Source of the DNA: Ashinkailepas kermadecensis
Lineage: Eukaryota; Arthropoda; Thecostraca; Neolepadidae
Direction of reading: 5' to 3'
Assembly: GCA_034440615.1 (NCBI GenBank)
Contig: JAOTOM010002331.1
Span: 1 to 64,000, forward strand
DNA: 64,000 nt
Shown: positions 10,516-31,247 of the stretch, piece by piece
How the letters are laid out: each line of letters opens with the position of its first letter
Position numbering within the stretch: the first letter of the stretch is position 1
Program-made: the position numbers and the translations under genes
The notes under the pieces: generated by a model
Told to the model about the DNA's origin: nothing
Database searches by the model: none
What the model saw: the letters and a program-made list of their open reading frames with translations, nothing else

Positions 10516-12074
10516 TTGTGGTATGGCAGGTTAACATCAGATCATGGCTTCGCGTTAGTGCGCTTTTTTTAAACGTGCATTTAAACATTTTCCATAATCA
10601 GGTGATACATGCAAGACACAGTGCAAAGCATAGTATGGGTGAATATAAATATGCCAATGAAGCTTCGAGATGCAAAAAGTTCTTCCGGCTAGGCACCTAG
10701 GCTAAATTAATATTGTTACCAGAAAATGTTACTCGCATAACTGCATGACTATCCAGTTGTCTTAAAGTAGATAGGAGTACGCGCAATGGCCAACCATGTC
10801 TTCTAATAGTGTTCCACGTTGCACGTCAATGTCAATTCAGATGGCTAAGATATGACCTGAAGTATCCCAAGGTTGAAGGTTTCCAAAGCCGGCACGTATT
10901 CAGGCCGCTTCGCCGGCTACAATGCAGAGTATTGCGAGGTAAAATGGCTAAGTCGGGGCAAATGTGCACGTCGAATTCATTTGCGATCTAGTAAGTGTCC
11001 AAAATTCGAGTGGAAAACGTTCCATTTTTCTCTCGAAAATGAGCAACGATTTTAAAAGCATGATTGAGGAAAAGGTCGGATTATAATAGTTAAAAAATTG
11101 CTGATTACCGTGGAATGTATCTGGTTTTCGTTCCGTGTCCCTAATTATCATTCCCTGAGTGTCGTCATTCAGCATGTTGAAAATAATCAGGTTTAGCTGT
11201 TCTATGACATAGATCCATGCACTTGACTCAGATTAAGAATGACAGAGCTTAATTCTACACAGTTTGCAATCCAAAACAAAATTCAAAGCTACCACTCCAG
11301 ATTGTGCATCTGGAAACCGTAATGCAACTGCTACTCATTTCATTTTCGATTCTCCACCATGTACCCAAATAATACCTTATCGATGCAACATAATATCTAA
11401 AGAGCAAAGTGTAATATTATTGTTTTGCTTAACGGTATTAAACAAGAGCATCAGGGGAGGGTGGAGTCACCTTCTTCAACTGTTTCTCTCTCTCTCTCTA
11501 ACACAACACCTTGGTTAATTTACCCTGTACCACTTCACTGCTCGTACCGCTGGTGGGTCCGAGCGTGCTTCCGACGGAGGGGTGAGCGGACTCCGACGGA
11601 TATGTCTACCATGTATGACGCATGGTGCTGTCGACGAATGGTATTGGTTGTATTCATACACGCTTGGGATAGGCAGCAATATTTCAGCTTGAGCTTATCT
11701 GCCATGTACATGATGTCATGCGAGGTGTGTCAAATAATGATGTAACACATTGATTGATTGGTCAATTGAAGGCGAGGATAGGACGACTGACCTGACAGCA
11801 CCCCGACATCAATATCACCCCGATATTGATCTGCTTGACCTGACTTGAAAGATCAACCAAATGCTGTAGAAAATGTGCTAAGCAAACCTGAAAGCTTGGG
11901 AATGGAGCTGCCCGTCTGGGCGAGGGGATGGGGAGGCTGGCGCCTGTGTGCCATCTGCGACGACAAGCTTGACTGCGCAATGCCACCGCGACAGAGCACC
12001 GTGGAGACATTGAAACAGCCACTGGCACCGCGCCGCTGGCCGCATTGATGCCGACCGGACCGCATGTCCGTGCT
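10516..12074. other. Unassigned sequence
   Basis: No gene recognised. A short CT run sits at 11486-11502. Several ORFs of 60-106 codons carry no recognisable domain. Confidence 0.3.
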
Positions 12075-12502
12075 GCCACCGAACACGGCCAGAATACTGC
12101 CCGAATACCGCCCGAATACCGCCCGAATACCGCCCGAATACCGCCCGAATACCGCCCGAATATCGCCCGAATACCGCCAGAATGCCGCCAGAATGCCGCC
12201 CGAATACTGCCAGAATACTGCCCGAATACTGCCCGAATACCGCCCGAATACTACCCGAATGCCCCAGAATACCGCCCGAATACTGCCCGAATATCGATAG
12301 AATACTGTCCGAATACTGCCCGAATACTGTCCGAATGCCGCCCGAATTCCGCCCGAATACTGCCTGAATACTGCCCGAATACTGCCCGAATACTGCGTGA
12401 ATACTGCCAGAATACCGCCCGAATATCGCCCGAATATCGCCCGAATGTCGCCCGAAAACCTCCTGAATGCCGCCCGAATACCGCCCGAACACCGCCCGGA
12501 TG
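12075..12502 (+). repeat. 11-bp minisatellite, about 39 copies
   Basis: The unit CCCGAATACCG repeats with small variants (CCAGAATGCCG, CCCGAATACTG, CCCGAATATCG). Three units make an 11-residue period, so ORFs up to 298 residues appear on both strands (plus ARIPPEYRPNT, minus SGGIRAVFGRY); I regard them as repeat artefacts. Confidence 0.9.
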
Positions 12503-15600
<3,098 letters not shown>

Positions 15601-17300
15601 CTGTCTGTTCTGTCTTAATTTAGTTCTGAATGTTCAATATTGGTCAGTTTGCATTATCTGGTCCCAGGTATATGCATCAGTCTATTTGGTCACCCCGCGT
15701 TGAATATGTTGTTTCTGCGGTGTGGGCAGCAATAGTATCGTGCACACCACGAATAAATGCGCCGTCACCACTCAACGCCTGGGATAGCGCCGGCCTGCGA
15801 CCAAGCAGCAGTCGCAGTTGCGCAACCAAGGGCATCAACGTAAGAAATGGTACACCATCAACGGCTCTGTGTGAATTTCCAACCGGTCCACATGGGGCAG
15901 GTTCCCTATGAATCCCTAAATCTCAGTGGCGTTCGCCATGAGCCATGAGGAGTGCCTGTCCGGAAAGAGGGGTCCTTCACTGGAAAGGGATGCCCCGCAC
16001 TGGAGGAGAGTCCCCTTCTAAAAGGAATTATTAAAGTAAGAGCGCTACCTTCCAGCATCTGAGTGAACCTCGCTGGAAAGCGAACCCTTCTATCAACTCT
16101 CCTCGTGGGTGTTTGAGTGTCCCCCAACAAAATGCAGGAAAGGGATCCCAGGCTCCTAGGATTGGCTTCACCACTTCTTAAATCCTGTCGAACGGTTCTG
16201 AGCCCTTAAATTGTCGGAGCTAATTTTCTGTGGGCACCCGTTCGGAACCACTAACTCACCAGCGGAATAAAATTAATGAATAGATGTGAATGCGAGTTGG
16301 GCAAACAAGAAATATCGATTAAGGTCATTCATCTTTACTTACGGGTAGTTAATTCCCTCTTTCTCAGATCGTAGCTTATTTTTCAACCCCTTGGAATGGA
16401 GGAGATGCGCCACATGTCCTTATACACAATAGGCTAAATTTGGGCTGGTGTCTACACCTATTTTTCATAGGGGGGCTTATAATGTCCCCACCCCGAGACG
16501 GGGTGTGATAATTTGACCGGGAAGACTGGGCGCTTCCCGTATATTCGCAAAAGGGAAGTGTTCTTGGCAACACTAGCGACTTGTTTGATGTATATTGATA
16601 TGGTATATAGTTTCAGTGTCATGTTAGGTCACCGAGGTCAAGTCAGGTCATGTTTATAACATGTTAATGGAACCAACTTGATCAACTGGAATGTTGTCAT
16701 AAATACACTACTGTTTGTCATTTGTACTGTTTGTCATTGCGTTTCCATACTTTATTCATGTACTTCGCTCCTTTCTTCACGAAGCCGATTGCTCCGAGCT
16801 GCCCGACGGAGCAGTCGGGCGGGCGGCCCGGTTCCGGTAACTGGAACAGGTAACTGACCTTATAAAGTGGTGTTATATAGGTGACCTGAGGTTAAATGTT
16901 GGGCCTAGCATCTGCATTGCATCATTAGTAATGTCCAAAACATCATTGATGCCCATTTTGGAGCATTTAGACACGATCACAGCGATCCATAACGATGACA
17001 AGTCAAGCCACGCAATACCAGGAAATATTGCAAATTTGACCTCATTTGACCTTGAAGATATTGATCTAAGGTCATGAAATTTTCACATAATAGAGTTCAC
17101 CACCGTACCCATCTACTCTGCGAATTTCGTTCCTCTAGCTGCACTAGCAGCCGAGATATTAGGAGGGGGGCGTGCGGAATCCGCCCCCTCCCTTCCAGTG
17201 CACGTTATTTTCACAGGCCCTCCAGGGCGCGTGTTAAAGGAAACATGCTATTCAAATTGGAGCTTGAACATGGTCGCAGGACATGGAAATATTCGATGTA
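15601..17300. other. Unassigned sequence
   Basis: No gene recognised. Around 15905-16130 are several imperfect repeats of GGAAAGGGATNCC and GAGTCCC motifs of unknown nature, and there are G/C-rich patches near 16800 and 17160. Confidence 0.3.
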
Positions 17301-22370
<5,070 letters not shown>

Positions 22371-22640
22371 GAAATTTAGCGGGCGCGGGAGCGACAGACA
22401 CAGGTCCGCGCGCTCCAAGAGTCCAGCCACCTCTCTCTGCCAGCGCGCGCGGGCGGTGGCGGGCCAATATCCCCGGCTTGCCATTGGTCGAAAAACAGTG
22501 CACGCCACAGACGCGTGACCGGCCGGCTTCTAGAACCTTCTCTGAAGACGGCAGAAGTCTCGACAGCGGCCGATGGCCGAGAAGGACTATGACCCGACAC
22601 GGCCGGCAGCAAGCGGCCCGTGGGGCGTTACATTTACGGT
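22371..22640. other. CpG-rich patch
   Basis: Locally high G+C with many CG dinucleotides (GGCCGGC, GCGCGCGCGGG). The ORFs here overlap each other on both strands and show no domain. It could be a CpG island or old repeat. Confidence 0.3.
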
Positions 22641-23339
22641 ATACTTTTACGGTCGGCAAGCTTACGGGGTCACGTCATTTACAGTTACGGGACAGCCAAA
22701 AGTATGCTAGTAACTCTGTTACATCACAAACCGAGGTCCGAAAAGATCGGATTAATTCACAGATTAATGCTGAGCTCCACTCAAACAAATCACGGCCTTC
22801 TACCATCACACACGAATGAACAAACACTTACGATACGACAACAAATTAACACAAGTTCCGATTGCACACGGTTCTACGTGGGTTAGTCTAGGGGTTTATA
22901 AGGGTACCCACACGCTGATCCATGTTAGAAAATTAAACAATGTCACTACTACGCGACACTCGCATACGATTTATATCACATAATTTCGCCGATCACCGTT
23001 GCGCGAGCACCGTAGAATGTTCAGTCCGGTTCAGGGAGGGGATGTGTGAGCATGGACGACCTTGCCATGCTGAAGATCATCTGCCGCCCGGGTGCGACAC
23101 TCGACGCGGCTGCGTTCACTGGACGGCCCTGCGGCATTTACCGCATGTCACTCATCGGACTGAGTCACTGGTCAGGGGCACGACCCTGCCAACGGTGACG
23201 TCCCTCCATATACTTATGGAAGATTATGTCGCGTTCGATCATGTCCAGCTGTGAGGGCGGACGGTGATTCATCCATATCACCGCGGTGACTTCCGGCCTG
23301 CCACGCGCTAGCTCGGCTGAGTCACCCATATGACCGCCC

Positions 23340-23610
23340 ATTCCACCGGCAGTGGCGGTGCTCGCGTTCTCAGGGACGGCGCTCGTCAGCACCGCTCCGT
23401 GGTGGCGCTTGTCAGCCCCCGCTCCGTGGAGGCGCTTGTCAGCGCCCGTAGCGGCGACGCTCGCATCCGCAGCGGTCACTTCCGCCGCGGCGACGCTCAG
23501 GTTGCAGCGGGGCCCGGTTCCTCGGTGGCGCTTGCTCGGTTCCTCGGTAGCGCTTGCTCGGTTCCTCGGTGGCGCTTGCTCGGTTCCTCGGCGGCGCTCG
23601 CTGGCGCCGA
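23340..23610 (+). repeat. Short G/C-rich tandem repeats (27-bp and 22-bp)
   Basis: Around 23380-23455 GCTCCGTGG(T/A)GGCGCTTGTCAG-type units recur about every 27 bases. From 23520 the unit CTCGGTGGCGCTTGCTCGGT plus TC recurs every 22 bases (23520, 23543, 23565, 23587). Several overlapping ORFs on both strands (up to 175 codons) follow from the lack of A/T-rich stops. Confidence 0.6.
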
Positions 23611-24303
23611 GCCAACGGACCAGTCGTCGAACTGGCCGGGCGTAATGGTCGCTGGTGGGTCGTGTGCAGGTACTTCCTGTCTGCCTCTGCACGAGGTGGC
23701 CGCAGGTGGCACCTGTCGGTGTCCTGTGGCAGCCGGCGTGACCGTCTCGTCACGCCCGGTCGTCAGCTCAGGTCCATGCTGTCAGCTGCGGGGGTCGGCG
23801 TGAGGCGGCGTGTGCACGGTCGGGTCTTGCGGGAACTGGCGTGACGGACTCGTCACGCCCGAGTGTCAAGTCGTGTTGATGCTGGCTCAGATCCAGATCC
23901 AGGACGGATGACGATGATGTCTTCACCGAGCGGAAAGGGTTGGATGTATTTGGATTGCATTGTGGGTTCCAGGTACAAATCTCGGTTCAAAGATGCGGAA
24001 GCATAGGTCTGGGGTTTGATTTTGATCACAAATACATGTTACTAACAGTTGACAAGATGTCACACAAGACATCAGGACAGGTGACGTCACAACGTCACAT
24101 CAACATCATTATGCCCATATGGGGTTCCATCGCAATGGCGCGGCATGCACCACACCATCACATCGGCACTCAGGCCGGTAGGTGGCGTTACTCCGTTACC
24201 GTTTGTGGCGTCATTGCGTCAACAATACAGTTACATGTTCACATGAAGCGACTCACTGGCACACTTCGACGACATATCTACTAGAGCCGTTACTTAGCAT
24301 CGA
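23611..24303. other. Unassigned sequence left of the Gypsy remnant
   Basis: G/C-rich to about 23880, then ordinary composition. It could include the 3' LTR of the neighbouring minus-strand Gypsy copy, but with no second LTR to compare I cannot delimit one. Confidence 0.25.
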
Positions 24304-26010
24304 TTAAAACATCATTTGTAATTTGAACTGCTTCATAGTTGAATCATTTTGGATCTCCACAAAGCTTGCAAATGCGTTAGCTTTACTAGGCGTGACGTCG
24401 ACTCGATCGACATCAGCTTCGTAATCAGTGGAAGTAGCAGAGTCATCGTGAATTTGAAGTTTACATGGCGGACGATCCTCATCAGATGATTCCACCAAAA
24501 GTCGTTTTTCGGGGACTGGCCTCACTGGGCTTTCAGTCGAGTCCTGCAAGCGTTTTGCTAATTCTGAAAGCGGAATTTCATCTTCCGATTCGCTAATTAG
24601 AGGTTTTGAACATTTCGCCAATTGCAATTGTGAAGTTTTAGGGTCTGAATCACTGGACACGGGTAAGGGTCGTTTTAGGCGCTCTGCTAATTCTGAAAGG
24701 GGTAAATTGTCTTCTGAATCGCTCGAAGAGGGAAGTGGTCTTTTGTTTCGTCCCGCTGGTTCCGAAAATGGGGCGTCGTCGTCTGACTCACTAGTCGACG
24801 GCAACGGCCTTTTGTTTCTCTGAACTGGTTCAGACAGAGGAATGTCTGTCTCAGTATCACACGATACCGGTGGGGGCTCAGCTTCATCTGCTGACTGGGT
24901 GAGGGGGATTTCTCTGGCAGGTCAGACTCGACCGGCGGCGGTTGCACCGAGCCAGGCATGGGCTCTGTCAACTCAGCGGTTTCATCATCCTTTGTTCTCT
25001 GTGGGCTGCATACGTCCATGGGCCAATCCTCACAGTGACTGTAGTCAGGGCCGGCCTCGGCCCGTTTGGCTGACCTAAAAGGCTGCACTCGTTCAGGAAT
25101 GGTACCATCTACCTTTGAAGTTTTCTCTAAATATTTCAGGTTCACCGGTTCGTCTTGGTCCTTGGTGGGTTCCCATGCTGTGTTCGGGTCGGCTAGCCGT
25201 AGGTTCTGGGCATGTACCAACAGGGTCTTACCGGAGGTCTGATTTCTGATCACGTAATTTACTGGGCTAGTCTGTTTGACAATCCGAAAGTATGGTTTCC
25301 ACGGCAACGAGAACTTTGGCGACGTACCAGGTTGTACCGTTGTGTCATAATAATACACGGGATCTCCAATTTTGAAATTTCGCGGCTTGGCTTTACGGTC
25401 TGCGTACTCACTGTTCCGTTCATGGCTCTCCACGATGTCTGTCTTGACATGGCTGTACGCTTCATGTAAATTAGACAGCATTTTTGGGACATAGTCTTCT
25501 CCGTAATATTTCATTTTAGGCTGGAGCAAATTGTCCAAGGGGAGGACGGGGTCTGTACCGTACAGTGTGAAGAATGGCGAGATGGTTCCAGAGCTTCCAA
25601 TGTTAGCGGTCCGATAGGCGGCAAGAGTGGCGGAAATCTTCGTGTCCCAATCATCTTTTTTTTTCTTGATTTGTTTTGCCAATATGTCGTTTGTCACCTA
25701 TGGTAGGGTTCGCAGCGTCCGTTACTTTGCGGCCCATATGCACTGGTGGTGATATGGCGAATATTCAAACCGGTTTCCAGCTCGTCTACAACGGCATTTC
25801 CGAATTTTTTTCCTAAGTCCGAAAGTATTACGCGTGGACATGAGTGGCGTGGGATGATTCCTTCCATAAGGATTTTCGCGACGGTATGAGCATCCTTTCG
25901 CTTAGTGCAAAAACTTTCCGGCCAAGAAGAAAACAAGTCGATGATCGTGATGACGTAACGGTTACGTTTTTGCGTTACCGGGTATGGTCAGGGGACACAA
26001 AAGTTACAAA
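24304..26010 (-). pseudogene. Ty3/Gypsy pol remnant: integrase 3' part with acidic repeat tail
   Basis: Read on the minus strand. It begins near 26010 in the integrase core (RNRYVITIIDLFSSW, first catalytic Asp), interrupted by an in-frame TGA at about 25997. It continues with LSDLGKKF (second Asp) and NGRCEPYHR (catalytic Glu) to about 25700. Near 25697 the frame is picked up by MTNDILAKQIKKKKDDW, AYRTANIGSSGTISPFFTLYG and a chromodomain-free C-terminal region with KIGDPVYYY and WKPYFRI. After a frame change at about 24800 follows a 166-residue tail (24804-24304) rich in Ser/Asp/Glu with three to four copies of a DE-PLSELAKRL-like unit. Protease, RT and RNase H are absent, so it is 5'-truncated. 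I saw no LTRs. Confidence 0.75.
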
Positions 26011-26129
26011 CTCGCAAACCCCGGTTGGTAGCAGATACGTCCCTTCAGTGGAGAGACGCGTCGCAGAATCACTCTGCCCAGGGCCCTAGACTGCACAGTG
26101 ACGCCTTGAAAACCTTGATAGTATCCTAG

Positions 26130-26320
26130 AGTGGGGTGGGTCTCCTTGCCCTCTACCCGAACCACCGAAACAGAGGGCGTTGGCTTCTGAAAATTATTTT
26201 GGATGCACAATATATGGAGGAAATGGGCGGAACCAAATTGATTAGGGGGGGGCAAGTACGTTCCTTGCTGGAGCGGGCCCTGGTTTGACCCCCACCACCA
26301 CCTCTTGGCCGCTGGCAACG
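26130..26320 (+). repeat. Dispersed repeat, copy 1
   Basis: AAAATTATTTTGGATGCACA, then ATGGAGGAAATGGGCGGAACC, closely parallels AAAATTATTACTGGGGGGAA and ATGAAGGCAATGGGCAGACC at 28192-28240. Related non-coding repeat copies; class unknown. Confidence 0.4.
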
Positions 26321-26505
26321 CTTATGTGAGTCATCACGAACCCTGACAGACATAGTCTCTCGAGTGCATCCCCACAAAAAGTGCTAATTTGAGGAAAGCT
26401 TGGTCAAGGTTAGCCATTACGGCCGGTTTTGCGTCCTTCCTGGACGGACACCGCCGCTCTTTAAGATGATGGCCCAGCTTGTTTAATTTTTTAATATGCC
26501 CTTGG

Positions 26506-26921
26506 TAGGGGTGGATTCAGAAATTTGGTCGTGGGAGCGAAGGGGACTTGTTCTGGAGAAGGGCCGTTTCTTCAGATGTGACGATTTTCTACGAGTGGTG
26601 CTATGGGCTGAAAAACCCGTGGAGCGAGGCATTGCTGAAGATCCAGGTGCGTCTGGGGGGGGGCGAGGTCTGGGCCCCCGTGGTTTGGTATCCTACGAAT
26701 GCTAATTTGTCGGTTTCCTATTTAATCCCAAATTATATCTTAATGATATGGACTTGGACCTGGCCCCTGGTTTCGTGATAGATATTCACCCTGGAGATGG
26801 TGGATGGGCGGGTGCATTCGAGTGTCCTGAGTGGAGGCCATTTTTCAGTTGAAGAGAAGCCACATCTCTACCAGAGGGGTGGGGGAACACTCCCCCAGAT
26901 GCCGTCCTGGATCCGCCACTG
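26506..26921. mobile_element. 416-bp hAT-like MITE
   Basis: The left end TAGGGGTGGATTCAG and the reverse complement of the right end, CAGTGGCGGATCCAG, match at 11 of 15 positions. Flanks GCCCTTGG (26498-26505) and GCCCTTTG (26922-26929) match at 7 of 8, fitting an aged 8-bp hAT duplication. The interior has no transposase. Its right terminus resembles the ends of the repeat at 1832-2466, suggesting one family. Confidence 0.5.
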
Positions 26922-27775
26922 GCCCTTTGGTCTTTTCACAGACCCACGACCCCATTTCATATAGAAGTTCTGCGATAGCCAGTACAATTCAAATTTAGGC
27001 TATAACTAGACAAGGTGTTTAGTCATGATGTTCGTCATAGAGCGAAGTATTTAGACAAACTTTGGCTGAACTGAGGTGATTCGCCTATTGTAGATGATTG
27101 CACTATTTCGTGACCGAAAGTTCAAACTCCGAATCGTATCAGTCTCGTTCTGCGACTCGAATGTGCTACATAACGCTTCTGTGTGTTCGGGAAAAAAATA
27201 TACTAATGAAGATATATGTTGTTATTTTTGTTGCATTTTTTACTTTCTGGTGTGGTGGTACCGTTTTTCAACATTTTACTTTACGATTATGATTTTTCAG
27301 CGAACAGAATACGATACATGACAATTCATTGCAGCACGATAACTTCAGCTCCGCGTCGAGTTCGTTTTTTCGCCGGTTGAGCGCCACGTTCGTTTTGAAG
27401 CCGAAGCCGTGCGGACTCAATGTAACTAAGAGACATGCGGGCTGGCGTTGGCTCGGAATTTCCTGTATTCTAACTGCCCTGGTTTCAATCGGCCCCTGTC
27501 AATGTTCATTGGTAGCCGGTGACGTCACCTGGGCGCAGGTTTGGGTTCGGCCGGTTGTCACGACAGGAATAAATAGTACTTTTCCGACTGTACTCCTGAC
27601 TAGCAAGTGTAGGTGATATATATAATTTATATGTCATGTGAAAGCTTGTTTCATGGCATTTCGATTATCGTGGTAAGCTTTCATATGATCGTCCTATTTA
27701 TTGTGTAAATTGATGTTATTTATACCCTTGCAACATCCATCGACACTATTTAACTTAAGCGCGGCCGCGCCGCCA
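26922..27775. other. Unassigned sequence
   Basis: No recognisable gene. A G/C-rich stretch at 27340-27600 contains an ORF of 95 codons (27329-27616) without a known domain. Confidence 0.3.
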
Positions 27776-27845
27776 GTGCTGGTAGCGCAGTTGGTAGCGC
27801 GTCTGTTTAGTAGCCCAGAGACTCAGTTCGAGGCTCAGGAAGGGC
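27776..27845 (+). pseudogene. tRNA-like sequence (tRNA pseudogene or SINE head)
   Basis: TAGCGCAGTTGG (27783-27794) matches the internal A box, and the D arm GCGC-AGTTGGTA-GCGC can pair perfectly. GTTCGAGGC (27826-27834) matches the B box. The anticodon region TCTG...CAGA has a 10-nt gap rather than a standard 5-bp stem and 7-nt loop, the T-stem is mispaired, and acceptor ends do not match. So it is not a functional tRNA. No clear SINE body or tail was delimited. Confidence 0.5.
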
Positions 27846-28059
27846 GAACTTTTCGTTGGTATTAATGGGGAATTCTCCTAATTAATGGCGCTAGACTACG
27901 ATTTTGCTTACATGGGACGAGCTTTTGCATAAAGGGAAATTGCGTAAAGGGCTAGGGTTCTGCCATCACAACTTGTGCCATGCTTGATTACTTTTCTATC
28001 CCACCAGCCATAGGAAGTACGGAACGCATTCACGGCTTAGGACAGGGCGCAGGCCCCCA

Positions 28060-28350
28060 TACTCACTGGCACGGACAGAGTGGGATCAGGGGCAGGGGCA
28101 GGGACAGGGGGCATGTCCCCCTGAATTGAATAATTTGAACCTTGACCCTACGGGGGGTGCATGACAAATATTGAGCTGAAATTGACGTTTTCCCCAAAAT
28201 TATTACTGGGGGGAATACATGAAGGCAATGGGCAGACCAAAATGGATTTGGCGCCACACTCCACAAGGTCCCATGCTATGGGGAAGCCAACATTGAGGGG
28301 GCACTTTCCCCCTCCAAAGGATGTAAAGAAACACCCCTGGGTGTGCATAT
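28060..28350 (+). repeat. Dispersed repeat, copy 2
   Basis: Shares the AATTATT...GGAA...GGCAATGGGC block with 26180-26245. It is preceded by GGGGCAGGGGCAGGGACAGG microrepeats at 28088-28108. Short ORFs on both strands are not convincing. Confidence 0.4.
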
Positions 28351-28604
28351 GATCAGGGTAGGTGATTGGTTATCAAAACTAATCAATTGAATATGTTGTC
28401 GAACAGTGAAATGACTTGACCCGCATTATGGTGAGTGATAGCGATGTCAGTTCCAAGCTCGGCTCCATGCCTCTCCAGAGACTATCCTCAGTGAGCACAC
28501 GTTGCCAGGACTCCATAAGCCTTGCTTTGGCAAGGACAGACCTCGACTATGTCCGGATCCTCGCGAAATACACGATGGTAAATTGGTCTGTTAGTTAGTT
28601 ATTG

Positions 28605-29866
28605 TAGTTTAGGGGCGCATCGACTGCACACGTCATATAGCACCCATAACTCAGTCATTTATGTATAAAAGCGTGTGAACGCCACTTCGGACAACGAGTT
28701 ATACGATGATGTCGAATCTGTTCAACATAAAACTGGTACTAGCCAGGTCTGCATCAGTATGTTAATGGCCGGTGTAAATCACGAAAAATACAATTTCCGA
28801 GAGGAATTTGAAACGTTGTCCCGGGTGAACAAGGTCAGACTCGTCCCCTAATACTTCCCGAAGCCATACAAAGGAACGTCCAAAGTGACGTCTCCGTTCG
28901 TGGGCAAGCCGGGGACATGAAACTAAAATGTGTCGCATAGACATTCGTGGCATGCATTTCGGGCACAGCGGCGTCTCGCCACCACCCAGAAAATATCGGT
29001 GTGTCGCATAGGTATGTCCCACGCGCAGGCGACACAGAAACCTCGTGACGTCTGTTTCGCTGTGAGGATGAAGCCCAGTCACCAATACAGGGCTTCACAG
29101 TTTTTAACTTGTTGTTTGCTAAGAGTCCCAGCTTGCCTGCCACTTACTGAAGAAAAATCCCTTCACATCCCAGTAAAAGTCCCTCGCAGGGAGAGAGGCA
29201 GGGAACGTGTGCACGGGGCCCGGGCACCTCGCTTCGCCGCAGCAACCGCGGCCTCGTTCCCACGGATTCCTACATGGCTCGGAATCCAACATAGAATAAC
29301 CGTTTTTTTCCAGCGCAGGCCAGCAATGTAAGCCTACGTAAAATATCTTGTGCGAGTGGGTTCGAAGGATAAAACGCATTTATAGTCATAAAACTGCTAA
29401 GAGAATCTGTGTAAATTATATGCCGAGTGTCATCACATGTCTCAATAAACTCAGTGCTTTGTCTAAGGCAACCAACTCAGATGTATAGACCGATGAATGT
29501 GGCGGAAGCGAAAACGTCCTGACCACTGTGCCCATTACAAACGCACTCCCAACACCAGACTCGGTCTTAGATCCATCTGTGTAGGTGCCTGTAAAATGGC
29601 CGTGAGATGCCATCAACTCTGGTGCCCTTAGTCTGAATTCTTCGGGAACGACTTCACACTTTTTGAGATATGACAGCGAAATGTCAATATCTGGAGATGC
29701 CAGTATCCAGGGTGATAAATTGGTCTGTCGAGGTGAATTGGACTCTAACACATGGCGGAAACTTTCAATGAGCTTCAGATGTCTGTTGAGCTGGTCGGAC
29801 TTTTGGACATAGTGAACACAGAACGCTGCATTCATCTCTCTGGATTGGGGAAGGACCACATGGGGT
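28605..29866 (-). pseudogene. I-like LINE, 3' half (RNase H, C-terminal Cys motif, 3' UTR)
   Basis: Minus strand. From about 29859 an RNase H domain is readable with GTYTDGSKTESGVGSAF (first Asp) and SVYTSELVALDKALSLL (Glu). After a frame change the third block (IPSHVG-like, near 29290) and then the tail at 29085-28762 follow. The tail has LRVGHTYATHRYFLGGGE, PLCPKC, RHILVSCP and ERRRHFG, the Cys/His motif found after RNase H in I-clade elements. The 3' UTR (28761-28605) ends in GCAGTCGATGCGCCCCTAAA and a short A/C/T-rich tail, matching the 3' ends at 43755 and 46526-46634. The 5' part (endonuclease, RT) is missing, as usual for truncated insertions. Several frameshifts make it non-functional. 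Confidence 0.75.
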
Positions 29867-29869
29867 TCA

Positions 29870-30135
29870 CATGTTAAAAGTTGAAATCACAGTGAGGCCA
29901 CAGCCAACATTCCGGGGTGGGGGGGGGTGCAGTGCATCCATTCCAAAAGCATACAATGCTACTGCCCCTGGTTGCTGGTTTCGATACTAAATTTTTTGGA
30001 TGGGATGGGTGCCATGTTACAAAGAAAAAGACTATAAATTTGCAGCATATATATTGAGTCAATCAATTTACATCAATGGATCAATCAATGTTCATGGATT
30101 TTGAGAAAAAGTGTACAAATATCATGCTGATGAAT
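29870..30135. other. Unassigned sequence
   Basis: No gene; a G10 run near 29921-29930. Confidence 0.3.
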
Positions 30136-30683
30136 GTCGGTAAGTTGATGTGATCCCACAGTTCTGTCAGAAATGCTTTTTCTCATGTAGGAAGAAAAAT
30201 AATACCATAAAGAAGCTTTGAGTGAGGTAATATGAAATTAAAAATAAGGATATATTATTGCAGCTTAGTTTGGACACAAGATATTGATCAAATATTCCCT
30301 CTTTCAAGGAAAACTTCAGTTAGCTAGGTTAGGTTAGGTTTGGGTAAATATGCATAAGAAACCCCAAATCCAATGTTTAGTTAAAACATGTGTTGTTCTG
30401 GTGTTTCCTGTCAGTAAGTTCATGTGATCCCACAGTTCTGTCAGAAATGCTTTTTCTCATGTAGGAAGGAAAATAATACTATAAAGGAGCTTTGAGCGAG
30501 GTAATATGAAATGAAAAATATGGTATATTATTGCAGCTTAGTTTGGACACAAGATATTACTCAAATATTCCCTCTTTCAAGGAAAACATCAGTCAGCTAG
30601 GTTAGGTTAGGTTTGGGTAAATATGCATAAGAAACCCCAAAGCCAATGTTTAGTTAAAACATGTGTTGTTCTGGTGTTTCCTG
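30136..30683 (+). repeat. Two-copy direct tandem duplication, about 274 bp per unit
   Basis: TAAGTT(G/C)ATGTGATCCCAC begins at 30141 and again at 30415, and both copies end in TTGTTCTGGTGTTTCCTG (30410 and 30683). They differ by scattered substitutions. Each contains TAGGTTAGGTTAGG, an arthropod-type telomeric pentamer. Confidence 0.85.
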
Positions 30684-31181
30684 ATGTGATTTGAAGGAAT
30701 TTGAGATTTATTTAATGGGAAGTGAAAGCTTTTTGAGATATAAGCAGTTCAAATTGATGTGCAGATATCCTAACAAACAGTAATTTGATGAAGAAAATAA
30801 TATTAATATCATTCAAGTTACATTTTTGAAACACTAGAAAAACATCTTTTTGACAATGCAGGTACATGTTATTCCCCAGCCCTAAAAAAATAAGGTAAAT
30901 GTGAGGAACATGGGGCTTTGGATGGATAACAAAGAATACTGATGTCAGATTACAAAAAAATCCTAACTGAATCTAACCTAACCTACTGATGTTAGATCGC
31001 CTGATGTTGGATCCTGACGCATCCTGATGTTCAATCACCTAAAGCCTACTGATGTTGGATGTTGCATGTGATTTCCCAAAGAAATGGTACAGGTATAGTA
31101 CCTTAATTGTACAATTGTACCAATCATACACTGTACATTAATTCACAATGTGATCAAGACATTGAGATAATGGAAATTATA

Positions 31182-31247
<66 letters not shown>

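Noticed and set aside
28664..28675. TATAAAAG at 28667 as a promoter
   Set aside because: It lies in the antisense of a LINE 3' UTR, with no gene downstream; probably coincidental.
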